A DNA stretch of 22,759 nt from JAFRXK01 sp045603305 (GTDB lineage Bacteria > Bacillota > Clostridia > Lachnospirales > Lachnospiraceae), in contig JAZULV010000107.1 of NCBI GenBank assembly GCA_045603305.1, positions 1 through 22,759 of the forward strand, written 5' to 3'. Each line of letters starts with the position of its first letter. Within the stretch, counting starts at the first letter, position 1. This document shows, piece after piece, positions 1 to 6,431 of this stretch. Below the pieces are notes generated by a model. It saw only the letters and a list, made by a program, of their open reading frames with translations. It made no database searches and was not told where the DNA came from. A program made the translations under genes and the position numbers.

Positions 1-150
1 AGGGACAACTCCACAGTACAGGATATGAGGGGCAACTCCACAGTACAGGATATGAGGGGCAACTCCACAGTAACGGTTATGTGGGGCAACTCCACAGTAC
101 AGCGTATGAGGGGCAACTCCACAGTACAGGATATGAGGGACAACTCTCTA
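1..150 (+). repeat. 27-bp in-frame tandem repeat array
   Basis: Units of 27 bases begin at 25, 52, 79, 106 and 133, preceded by a unit missing its first codon at 1-24. Units at 25 and 106 are identical. The unit at 52 differs in its last six bases, the unit at 79 at one early base and near its end, and the unit at 133 diverges after the NS codons. There are no spacers between units, so this is a coding minisatellite. Copy number could change by slippage or unequal recombination without breaking the frame. Confidence 0.9.
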
Positions 151-234
151 GCAAAAGACTACGCAAAGGGTATTGTACATATATCAAAAGACATGACGTT
201 AGAGGTGCGAGTTCACGAGAACATTGACGAATAG
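1..234 (+). CDS. 9-residue tandem-repeat protein, 5' partial
   Basis: The reading frame is open at the first base, so the gene starts left of the window; the visible part encodes about 77 residues. It begins with about five copies of a 9-residue unit, MRGNSTVQD, with changes mainly at residue 2 (R/W), residue 3 (G/D) and the last two residues (QD, TV, QR). A non-repeated end of about 35 residues follows, containing AKDYAKGIVHISKDMTLEV. The regular N-S-T-V spacing suggests a small beta-solenoid with a C-terminal cap; that is inference. I recall proteins with similar repeats in Clostridia prophages but know of no function. It lies just upstream of the control region and Rep gene. The first ATG in view (25) is part of a repeat and is probably not the real start. 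Confidence 0.6.
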   Translation, partial: RDNSTVQDMRGNSTVQDMRGNSTVTVMWGNSTVQRMRGNSTVQDMRDNSLAKDYAKGIVHISKDMTLEVRVHENIDE

Positions 235-260
235 AAAAAGGACAGGCCTTACACCTGTCC
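233..260 (-). terminator. Leftward intrinsic terminator
   Basis: GGACAGG (240-246) pairs with CCTGTCC (254-260) around a 7-base loop. Read on the minus strand the stem is followed directly by TTTTTCT (239-233), the intrinsic terminator pattern. On the plus strand it is followed by AAAAG, so it would not work as a rightward terminator. It lies about 30 bases downstream of the predicted start of the leftward promoter at 295-323. Confidence 0.5.
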
Positions 261-288
261 AAAAGCCACAAAGTGACTACTAAAACAC
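235..288 (-). ncRNA. Predicted short leftward RNA, about 55 nt
   Basis: This is inferred from a near-consensus minus-strand promoter (-10 at 300-295) and an intrinsic terminator only 30-55 bases further on (260-233). The product would be too short for a protein. It would carry the left arm of the 12-bp inverted repeat, a short U run and a GC-rich terminator hairpin. It could be a small regulatory RNA, an attenuated leader, or a primer-type transcript linked to replication by the adjacent Rep gene. No family is recognised and no expression evidence exists in the sequence. Confidence 0.3.
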
Positions 289-312
289 AATTTAATTATA
301 TCACTTTGTGGC
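265..312. promoter_or_regulatory. Perfect 12-bp inverted repeat; operator pair or origin hairpin
   Basis: GCCACAAAGTGA (265-276) is an exact reverse complement of TCACTTTGTGGC (301-312), with 24 A+T-rich bases between. Each arm also contains a small dyad, CAC-N3-GTG (267-275 and 302-310), with centres 35 bases apart, as expected for paired repressor operators. The right arm lies in the spacer of the leftward promoter and five bases before the -35 of the rightward one. Alternatively, the extended hairpin just upstream of an HUH Rep gene could be part of a rolling-circle origin. The sequence alone cannot separate these. Confidence 0.5.
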
Positions 313-323
313 ATATCTGACAA
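295..323 (-). promoter_or_regulatory. Leftward sigma-A promoter
   Basis: Minus strand: -35 TTGTCA (323-318, five of six consensus bases), 17-base spacer (317-301), -10 TATAAT (300-295, perfect). The predicted start is near 288. No leftward protein gene is present here; the transcript would meet the terminator at 260-233. This is the best promoter match I found in the window. Confidence 0.5.
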
Positions 324-345
324 GTTAAAAAATGGCTTAAATACT
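317..345 (+). promoter_or_regulatory. Rightward promoter candidate for the Rep operon
   Basis: CTGACA (317-322) is one base from the -35 consensus. After a 17-base spacer comes AATACT (340-345), four of six -10 bases. The predicted start is near 352, beside the palindrome ACGATCGT (354-361), leaving a leader of about 55 bases before the Rep gene. Its -35 overlaps the -35 of the leftward promoter, so the two would compete for polymerase. Confidence 0.35.
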
Positions 346-405
346 GGGGCGAGACGATCGTTCTTCGAACTTGATTAAGATATTAAAGTTAGGACACAGA
401 GTGAT

Positions 406-1212
406 ATGGTAAAGCGAAAGAAATACACCTTCCGTAAAGGTGACATAGTAGAGATAGAAGAGAATCATGATGGGAATTACGGCCGACCGGGTGAGAACAG
501 AACCAAGAAGGTGAAACCTACACCGGAGCAGATGCAGAAGGTGAACGCATTGAACAAGGCAAAAAGATGCCGACACAGATTGCTCGAATACTTCAACCCG
601 GGCGATCTGTTTATTACGCTCACATATGAGCCCAATAACAGACCAGAGGACATGGAAGGCGCCAAGAGTGATTTTGCCAGTCTAATAAAAGACATTCGAA
701 AAGAATATAAGAAAAGAGATGTTGTATTTAGATGGATTAGGAATATTGAGCAGGGGACCCGCGGAGCCTGGCATATACATATTGTCGTCAAGAATACAGA
801 CGGCATTGTGGATATAATCCGCAAATACTGGAGAAATGGTGGAATATACTCAGTCGCCATTCAGTTAAACGACAAAATATATGACGAGGATTTTACCAAG
901 CTTGCCAACTACATGACTAAAGACGAGCATACCACAGAGATAAAAGCAGATGGTACCCAGTCAAAACCTCGCATACGTCAGGCAAGCTACAGCACAAGTC
1001 GTAACATGCCTCTCCCTGAACCGGAAGTAGACAAGCTTGTAAGATGGAAACCACTTCCGAAGCCTAATAAAGGTTACTACATAGCCAAGATACACGAAGG
1101 TTTTAATCCGGTTACTGGGTTCATGTATCGCAGATACACAATGATCAAATTACAGAAAAGAGGTGATTTTGGTGAGACCAGAGGTAAACCTCTACATAGA
1201 AAGCACATTTAA
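406..1212 (+). CDS. HUH-type rolling-circle replication initiator (Rep)
   Basis: A 268-residue protein with the three motifs of HUH Rep endonucleases in order: motif 1 FITLTY (69-74), motif 2 WHIHIVV (122-128, the metal-binding His-x-His at 123/125), and motif 3 YMTK (169-172) with Tyr169 as the likely nicking residue. Such proteins nick one strand at an origin, stay joined to the 5' end through the tyrosine, and start rolling-circle replication. A basic N-terminus precedes the domain; the last 60 residues are not recognised. The ribosome binding site is weak (AGGA at 391-394), which may limit expression. It heads the replication operon, right after hairpins that could be its origin. A transposase-type HUH is less likely because there are no terminal repeats and SSB lies in the same operon. 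Confidence 0.8.
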   Translation: MVKRKKYTFRKGDIVEIEENHDGNYGRPGENRTKKVKPTPEQMQKVNALNKAKRCRHRLLEYFNPGDLFITLTYEPNNRPEDMEGAKSDFASLIKDIRKEYKKRDVVFRWIRNIEQGTRGAWHIHIVVKNTDGIVDIIRKYWRNGGIYSVAIQLNDKIYDEDFTKLANYMTKDEHTTEIKADGTQSKPRIRQASYSTSRNMPLPEPEVDKLVRWKPLPKPNKGYYIAKIHEGFNPVTGFMYRRYTMIKLQKRGDFGETRGKPLHRKHI

Positions 1213-1600
1213 GGGGCCAGCAAGACGTGATGGCAAGGTGATATATCTTTTAGAGTGTCAGAGAAGCGACGGAACTCCGCACACCAAATCTGAGATAATT
1301 ATCATTGAAGCAGGAACTGAAAACCAGGCAAATCTAACTGCCATAATTACCGCTCTAAAAAGGGTCAACCAACCGTGTTTCATCCGGGTGTTTACCCGGT
1401 GCGAACACATTTTAAACACTATTCAAAATGGATGGCATTTGGTGTGGAAAGAGAATAACTGGTGCAATGCCAAGGGTAAGCCGGTCAAGAACGCTGACCT
1501 GTGGGAAGGAATGTTATTAGAATTTGATAAGCACACATTCTCTTTTAGCGGCAGCAGTCACGAATATACCAACTGGATGAAGAGGGAGTTGGACAACTAA
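1172..1600 (+). CDS. RNase H-like protein with degenerate active site
   Basis: The length (142 residues from this start) and layout match RNase HI: an N-terminal beta hairpin, a helix containing NLTAIITALKRV, then a W-x5-NNW segment and GKPVKNADLW, which is typical of the basic-substrate part of RNase HI. RNase HI normally cuts the RNA of RNA-DNA hybrids. Here the acidic residues expected at the four catalytic positions look altered: YIES where a D is usual, NLTA where E is usual, and RCEH where D-S is usual. It may bind without cutting. I chose GTG 1172, because AAAGAGGTGA (1157-1166) ends five bases before it; GTG 1163 overlaps that site. It overlaps the Rep gene by 41 bases, suggesting coupled translation. 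Confidence 0.65.
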   Translation: MRPEVNLYIESTFKGPARRDGKVIYLLECQRSDGTPHTKSEIIIIEAGTENQANLTAIITALKRVNQPCFIRVFTRCEHILNTIQNGWHLVWKENNWCNAKGKPVKNADLWEGMLLEFDKHTFSFSGSSHEYTNWMKRELDN

Positions 1601-1620
1601 TAAAAGAAAGGGGATAAGTA

Positions 1621-2112
1621 ATGTTTGATAAATTTGGAGAAATGAACTCTTACGAAGAAATAAATACACTTGCGGAAAATTTGTTTAACGAAGGGGATTT
1701 TGAAAGCGTAAAAATCATGTCTAAGGAGAACGGAATACCTCAGGAAGTAGCTGAAATGTATCTTGCAGGAAATATTCCTGAACTCTGTGACGCTCAGACT
1801 GCAGCACTTTGGAAGATAGATGTTGAGACATCGGAGCTGGAGCCTAAAGATATTATGGAGGATTGGGTAGAGTATCTGAGAGGACAGGTAATGGATAATA
1901 AAAACCTTGCACTTGCAGTCAGAAGAAAAGGCAAAAGCTTAAAGGGAATGATAGGTGCATTGCTTAAGTGGTCGTTTGCTCACCATCGCGAAGTTGACAA
2001 GGATATTTTAAAAGCCGCATCCGTAAGTGCACAGAGAGTAACTTTGGGTATTCCGGGAATGGGAATGGCGAAAAAGATAATAAGGGATTACTACATGGAG
2101 GATGCAAAGTGA
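1621..2112 (+). CDS. PcfJ-neighbour protein, possibly PcfK/AcrIIA9-like
   Basis: A 163-residue acidic, mostly helical protein. Recognisable parts are a DKFGEMNSYEEIN start, RRKGKSLKGM (101-110), and the ending GIPGMG (143-148) plus AKKIIRDYY. It sits directly before the PcfJ-like gene, the position PcfK-like proteins hold in other elements. From memory, Clostridia phage proteins with this ending are labelled 'Cas9 inhibitor AcrIIA9 family' by annotation pipelines; I could not verify this. If so, it could block type II CRISPR. A role in replication or DNA handling with PcfJ is equally possible. The start follows AAAGGGG (1608-1614). The stop overlaps the next start by four bases, indicating coupled expression. 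Confidence 0.5.
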   Translation: MFDKFGEMNSYEEINTLAENLFNEGDFESVKIMSKENGIPQEVAEMYLAGNIPELCDAQTAALWKIDVETSELEPKDIMEDWVEYLRGQVMDNKNLALAVRRKGKSLKGMIGALLKWSFAHHREVDKDILKAASVSAQRVTLGIPGMGMAKKIIRDYYMEDAK

Positions 2113-4025
2113 AAAGGAGCTCATTGATTAAAAGCCTTCCGTGCACCGCACCTGACAGAGAAAGCTCAAAAGTGCTGGCGGTTAGTCAGATTTTACAGGA
2201 TGGAGATAAAGAGGTTTTAAACATTGACTTGTTTTATTTTGGCGAGCTCAAAGCACGCTATTTCGCTTCGTCTGACGAATGCAAGCATTATGCGTGGTGT
2301 GGAGGAAAATGGAATACAAACACTATCGATAATGTTGCCCGAAAATGTATCGGTGATGATGTTTTGAGAGGGGCAGAAAAATATTATTGTTCTGCAAATT
2401 GGGAGTTTGCTTCTAAAGAAGATAAAGAGATAACATATGACTTTCTCGATACATATAGTGTGGAAGCGTGGGAAGGCCGAATAAGTACAGATAATTACCT
2501 AAAAGCATTAAACAGAAAAGCTGTGAAAATTAGAAATATGATGTCTGAAGTACCGACGATTTCTGATGACGTGGAACATTGGTTAAAAAGCTGCATCTTC
2601 CCAGAACAGTTTGTATTTGCGAAGAGAGACAATAAAAGGACCAATTACAACTGTACTGCATGCGGTGCAAATACATGGACCAAGAAAATACTAAAACATG
2701 GCCAGCTTATCAAATGCCCAAAGTGCGGTCAGAGCGTAAAGGTACTCACAAGGCAGCAGGACAAGAGAGATGAAACAGGGGTAGTAATTATTCAGTCACT
2801 TGGCAAAGAGTGGATTGAGAGACAGTTTACAGCAGTCTGCCTGTGGCATAACGGCAAAAAAGAAATATCCATGTATGAACAGATCAGGGTCATTATACCT
2901 CAAGGCAACACATGGGGCAAGGTGTGGTACGGACAACTAAGACAAGCTGATGAATTCGAACAGGAATACTGGGATTCAAACAAAAGCAATAAGAGGTTTG
3001 TTGAAAGTTATCTTTATCCGGGAAACCTAGGGGAAGTATTGCCATGCGGCAAACTTGAGCATTCGGGAATTGATATTTTGGCCAACAAACAGAAAAGGTT
3101 TAATGTCAATAAATTTATCGCAACTTTCCATGAACGGCCATGGGTTGAATATCTCATAAAAGGCGGTTTTTACAACTTATCTACCCAAATAATTGGGTTA
3201 TGGGGGTGGTGGGGCAATCCATCAGAAATCAATCCTAAAGCAAATGACATAAAAGAACTTCTTAAGCTAGATGGTAACAGAGTGAGCCGCTTAAGGGCAA
3301 TGGATGGGGGAATATGTGCTCTGGAGTGGTTGCAGTACGAGGCAGATAAAGAAATAAAAGTATCGCAGGAAGCTTTGAGTTATTTAGACGAGAAAAAAGT
3401 TTCTGTAAGTCCGTGCAAAGAAATTTTAAGAGAATTAAAAAGTGTTAACCGTATGGTTAATTACATGAGAAAGCAGAAGATGCATCCATCAAATCTTACA
3501 ACTTCATGGAGAGATTACTTAAGGATGGCTGCTGACGAGGGAATGGATACTACTGATGATATAGTAAGGTTTCCGAAAAACTTAAAAGAGAGGCATGATG
3601 AATTGGTTGAAAGAATAAACGCCAGAAGAGATGCAGAACGTATGGCTCGTGAAGTTGAAAAATATAGAATAATTGATAACAAGATTATCAAAAACTTACC
3701 CGAAGTAAAAAAGTATTTTTGGCAGGATGATATATATATGATTGTTCCAGCGGGAAGATGCCAGGAATTGATAGACGAAGGACGAGCTCTTCATCACTGC
3801 GTGGGAGCTTCAGACGTCTACATGAATAAAATGGCAGCAGGTACAAGCTGGATATTATTCCTCAGGAAGAAAGCCGAACCCGAGAAGCCATACTATACCA
3901 TTGAAATAAATGTGAAAGATGACAGAATTATTCAGTGGTATTCGGAGTTCGACCGCAAGCCTGACGAGAAGACCATTAAAAATGTTCTGACAAGATTTAA
4001 AAAACAGATAAAGAAGGTTGCATAA
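2109..4025 (+). CDS. PcfJ-like zinc-ribbon protein
   Basis: A 638-residue protein. A four-cysteine zinc ribbon is visible at Cys182, Cys185, Cys203 and Cys206 (CTAC...CPKC). The C-terminal part carries the PcfJ-like signature LHHCVG (561-566), followed by a segment with TSWILFLR, PYYTIEI and a basic end. PcfJ was named from the conjugative plasmid pCF10 of Enterococcus; its biochemical role is not established, and relatives occur in many Firmicutes phages. The start is GTG, overlapping the previous stop; GGAGG (2098-2102) six bases upstream supports it. Placement between Rep and SSB suggests DNA replication or recombination, but this is inference. Confidence 0.75.
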   Translation: MKRSSLIKSLPCTAPDRESSKVLAVSQILQDGDKEVLNIDLFYFGELKARYFASSDECKHYAWCGGKWNTNTIDNVARKCIGDDVLRGAEKYYCSANWEFASKEDKEITYDFLDTYSVEAWEGRISTDNYLKALNRKAVKIRNMMSEVPTISDDVEHWLKSCIFPEQFVFAKRDNKRTNYNCTACGANTWTKKILKHGQLIKCPKCGQSVKVLTRQQDKRDETGVVIIQSLGKEWIERQFTAVCLWHNGKKEISMYEQIRVIIPQGNTWGKVWYGQLRQADEFEQEYWDSNKSNKRFVESYLYPGNLGEVLPCGKLEHSGIDILANKQKRFNVNKFIATFHERPWVEYLIKGGFYNLSTQIIGLWGWWGNPSEINPKANDIKELLKLDGNRVSRLRAMDGGICALEWLQYEADKEIKVSQEALSYLDEKKVSVSPCKEILRELKSVNRMVNYMRKQKMHPSNLTTSWRDYLRMAADEGMDTTDDIVRFPKNLKERHDELVERINARRDAERMAREVEKYRIIDNKIIKNLPEVKKYFWQDDIYMIVPAGRCQELIDEGRALHHCVGASDVYMNKMAAGTSWILFLRKKAEPEKPYYTIEINVKDDRIIQWYSEFDRKPDEKTIKNVLTRFKKQIKKVA

Positions 4026-4034
4026 GGAGGCAAT

Positions 4035-5123
4035 ATGGAATATACGCAGATTACGCTTACTGAATGGATAGACATAAAAGCACAGTTAAAAAGAGAGCTG
4101 GAGTCAGTAACAGCAAGTTTTGTGAGAATAGGCTATGCCTTAAGAAAAATTAAGGACGAAGAGCTGTACAAAAATGATGGATATAGCACACTCTCTGAGT
4201 TCGCAAAGAAAGAATATGGTCTTTCGGCATCTACGGTATCAAGATTTATGGAGATTAACGAAAGATATTCAATTGATGGTTATTCGGCAGAATTACGACC
4301 GGAATTTGCCTTATACGGCAGCAGTAAGCTTTCAGAGATGTTAGGGTTGCCGGATTCGGATATGCAAATGATAGAGCCATCAGCCAGACGCGAGGACATC
4401 AGAAATCTTAAAGCTTTTAATAAGTCTGATATCGGCGGTGACGGAAATTTTGCCGATATAGTATCTAAGTTTTTTGAAGATAATAAAGATTTGCTTAGAG
4501 AAATATATAACAGCCCTGCATTTAAGGTTAATAACATAAAAGCAATGGCCGAAATGGTTAATCCGAGCGGAAACAGATCCTACCGCTCAGGCATCTTCTT
4601 TTTGATGATGTATGAAGACCATATAATGCTTAAGAAGTTTGGCTCTGAGCCGGAGAATGTTAAGTGGGAACAATTCTTTGGTGTTATGAAAAAAATATAT
4701 GGAGAGGAGTTACCCGAGGAAGTAGAGAACACAGCCGAAGAAATCGAAATAAAAACACTTGAAGATAGTGCGACGGAAGAATTGATAGAAAACGAGCCCG
4801 CAAAAGAGAAAAATGAGACTGAAACAGAAATTGCGCCGGCGCAAAAACCTAAGAAAAACACAGAAGAAAAACCGATTGAAAAACCTGAGGAAAACACAAT
4901 AAACCAGCCTGCATCAACAGAGGAGCTAAAGCCGGAACTAATGTCAGATGTACTCATGAGTAGAAAACAGTACATAGACCTATTAACTATCGAAGAAGCC
5001 GCTATGTACATAACGTCCGAATACGAGGCACACAGACTTACACCTTCGATGCTGGGGTTCTTGGCGGATTTGGAGGGGTGGTTAAGTGAAAAAGTTGACG
5101 CCTTCGGTAAACCTGAAGAATAG
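4035..5123 (+). CDS. HTH phage protein with charged linker
   Basis: A 362-residue protein, start supported by AAGGAGG (4024-4030). The N-terminal 170 residues contain a helix-turn-helix-like stretch, EFAKKEYGLSASTVSRF (55-71), and GSSKLSEMLGLPD, a layout that recurs in Clostridia phages. Residues of about 235-295 form a Glu/Lys/Pro-rich disordered linker with repeated E-K-P runs. A conserved-looking helical end follows (YIDLLTIEEAAMYITSEYEA). DNA binding, perhaps ParB-like or as a replication or partition adaptor, is likely; the exact function is not known to me. The long linker between two folded parts suggests that it tethers DNA to a partner protein. Confidence 0.55.
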   Translation: MEYTQITLTEWIDIKAQLKRELESVTASFVRIGYALRKIKDEELYKNDGYSTLSEFAKKEYGLSASTVSRFMEINERYSIDGYSAELRPEFALYGSSKLSEMLGLPDSDMQMIEPSARREDIRNLKAFNKSDIGGDGNFADIVSKFFEDNKDLLREIYNSPAFKVNNIKAMAEMVNPSGNRSYRSGIFFLMMYEDHIMLKKFGSEPENVKWEQFFGVMKKIYGEELPEEVENTAEEIEIKTLEDSATEELIENEPAKEKNETETEIAPAQKPKKNTEEKPIEKPEENTINQPASTEELKPELMSDVLMSRKQYIDLLTIEEAAMYITSEYEAHRLTPSMLGFLADLEGWLSEKVDAFGKPEE

Positions 5124-5131
5124 GAGAGCTT

Positions 5132-5419
5132 ATGGCTAAGAGTATTATATGTAACATCAAAGAATGTTACTTTTGCGGCAGCAGAACCAATTTACATAAG
5201 CATCACATAATGGGCGGACCTAATCGCCCGTTAGCTGAAAAAGATGGCTTATGGGTATATCTTTGTCAGCCGCACCACATCTATAGTCCCGATGCAGTCC
5301 ATGTTAACATTAAAAGAAACCTCGAGCTAAAGAAAATAGCACAAAGGGCTTATGAGAAACTTTACGGACATGATAAGTGGATGAGCCGGTACAGTAAGAA
5401 TTATTTGGAGGAAGAATGA
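5132..5419 (+). CDS. Small HNH/His-Me finger protein
   Basis: A 95-residue protein with Cys12-x2-Cys15, the core LHKHHIMGGPNR (21-32) and a second metal site, CQPHH (45-49). This matches compact phage HNH nucleases of replication/recombination regions. The paired His24-His25 and Asn31 fit a nuclease core, so activity is plausible, perhaps processing branched or nicked DNA. The start is set by AGGAGAG (5122-5128). It overlaps the next gene by four bases (ATGA). It is distinct from the packaging HNH at 8324 and from the cargo HNH at 7561. Confidence 0.6.
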   Translation: MAKSIICNIKECYFCGSRTNLHKHHIMGGPNRPLAEKDGLWVYLCQPHHIYSPDAVHVNIKRNLELKKIAQRAYEKLYGHDKWMSRYSKNYLEEE

Positions 5420-5736
5420 AGCTTAACGAAAATGAAATCTGCCGAAGCTTCCGCCTTGCCAAAAGTAAGAGAACTCAGTTAGTCATATTGTCAGAACTCA
5501 ATCTCTGTTCAAAGGACGATATATTAAGGGTTCTCGCAACCAATGGCGAGAATATATGTGGAATAGGCGGCACTAAGAATAAAAACGTAGATAAGATACT
5601 TGAGATACTGGATGAAGTTGACGCTGAAATACAAGAGGCGGAACGCAAGTATCTTAATATAATCAATTGCTTAAAGCAGTATGCGAAAGGAGAACAACAT
5701 GGAAAGGATCAGAATATGGAATCAGGAAGAGCCTGA
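5416..5736 (+). CDS. Small phage protein, unknown function
   Basis: A 106-residue protein. The N-terminal half, with RLAKSKRTQLVILSELN and CSKDDILRVL, looks like a compact helical, possibly helix-turn-helix fold; I recall similar small proteins in Clostridia phages without a known role. The C-terminal half is a predicted helix rich in Glu, Ile and Lys. The start overlaps the previous stop (ATGA) with GAGGA just upstream. The gene's end overlaps the start of the next gene by 38 bases. Confidence 0.5.
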   Translation: MKLNENEICRSFRLAKSKRTQLVILSELNLCSKDDILRVLATNGENICGIGGTKNKNVDKILEILDEVDAEIQEAERKYLNIINCLKQYAKGEQHGKDQNMESGRA

Positions 5737-5986
5737 GTTAAGGCCCAAGTACGGAAAAGCGTACATAAACAGTTTTCGCAGGACATTACATGTCGGGGAT
5801 AAGTTAAAAGTAGAGATGAAGCGCCATACATCAGATGAGACAGCAGTAATTGAACGTCTGGCTACGATAAAGGAGATATTTCCACACGTGGTTTTACTTG
5901 AGTATAAGGCAGCAGGCAGAGTTACAAAGGTCACATATCAGATTAAAGAACTTGCTCTTAATTTAATTAAATGGAGGTACGCATGA
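5699..5986 (+). CDS. Small beta-rich phage protein, unknown
   Basis: A 95-residue protein, starting MERIRIWNQEEPELR. The middle, with VGDKLKVEM and ATIKEIFPHVVLLEY, alternates polar and hydrophobic residues like a small beta barrel. I do not recognise a function. An in-frame ATG at 5681 exists, but AAAGGAGA (5686-5693) lies after it and five bases before ATG 5699, so 5699 is preferred. Its stop overlaps the SSB start by four bases, so it is probably co-translated with SSB. Confidence 0.5.
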   Translation: MERIRIWNQEEPELRPKYGKAYINSFRRTLHVGDKLKVEMKRHTSDETAVIERLATIKEIFPHVVLLEYKAAGRVTKVTYQIKELALNLIKWRYA

Positions 5987-6417
5987 ATAAAGTTATTTTA
6001 ATGGGGCGTTTAACACGCGACCCGGACATACGATACACTCAGGGGCAGCAGTGCGTTGCAAGATATACTCTTGCTGTTGACAGAAGATTTACCGGCAACA
6101 ATGAAAGTCAACAGACAGCAGATTTCATATCTTGCGTAGCATTTGGCAAATCTGCAGAATTTGCAGAGAAGTATCTCCGTCAGGGCATCAAGCTTGTGGT
6201 TACAGGACGTATCCTGACAGGAAGTTATACCAACAAAGACGGTCAGAGAGTATATACAACAGATATAGTCGTTGAGGACCAGGAATTTGCCGAGAGCAAA
6301 TCCAATCAGGCAGCAGTCAGCAACCAGGCAGCAGGACGACCACAGCCTTCACCGGATTCTGACGGATTTATGAATATTCCTGATGGAGTAGAAGATGAAG
6401 GTTTACCATTCAATTAG
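5983..6417 (+). CDS. ssb: Single-stranded DNA-binding protein
   Basis: A 144-residue SSB. The first 105 residues are the OB fold: MNKVILMGRLTRDPDIRY at the start, then DFISCVAFGKSAEFAEKYL and KLVVTGRILTGSYTNKDG. A Gln/Ser/Pro-rich linker follows, then an acidic tip ending in GLPFN, the form that docks replication and repair partners. It coats single strands exposed during phage replication, which fits rolling-circle initiation by the Rep encoded upstream. An ATG at 5971 is in frame, but GGAGG (5973-5977) follows it, so ATG 5983 is the start. Confidence 0.92.
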   Translation: MNKVILMGRLTRDPDIRYTQGQQCVARYTLAVDRRFTGNNESQQTADFISCVAFGKSAEFAEKYLRQGIKLVVTGRILTGSYTNKDGQRVYTTDIVVEDQEFAESKSNQAAVSNQAAGRPQPSPDSDGFMNIPDGVEDEGLPFN

Positions 6418-6431
6418 GAGGGAAGCATAAA

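Noticed and set aside
1..150. CRISPR array suggested by regularly repeated 27-bp units
   Set aside because: The units touch each other with no spacers and keep an open reading frame; this is a coding tandem repeat.
1..150. Diversity-generating retroelement target
   Set aside because: Differences among units are not limited to adenines, and no reverse transcriptase or template repeat is in the window.
240..260. Rightward terminator of the repeat-protein gene
   Set aside because: On the plus strand the stem is followed by AAAAG; the T run is only on the minus-strand exit side.
4580..5011. A 143-codon minus-strand ORF rich in Ser and Phe
   Set aside because: It is the complement of the Glu/Lys-rich linker (GAA/AAA codons) of the HTH protein; no start signals.
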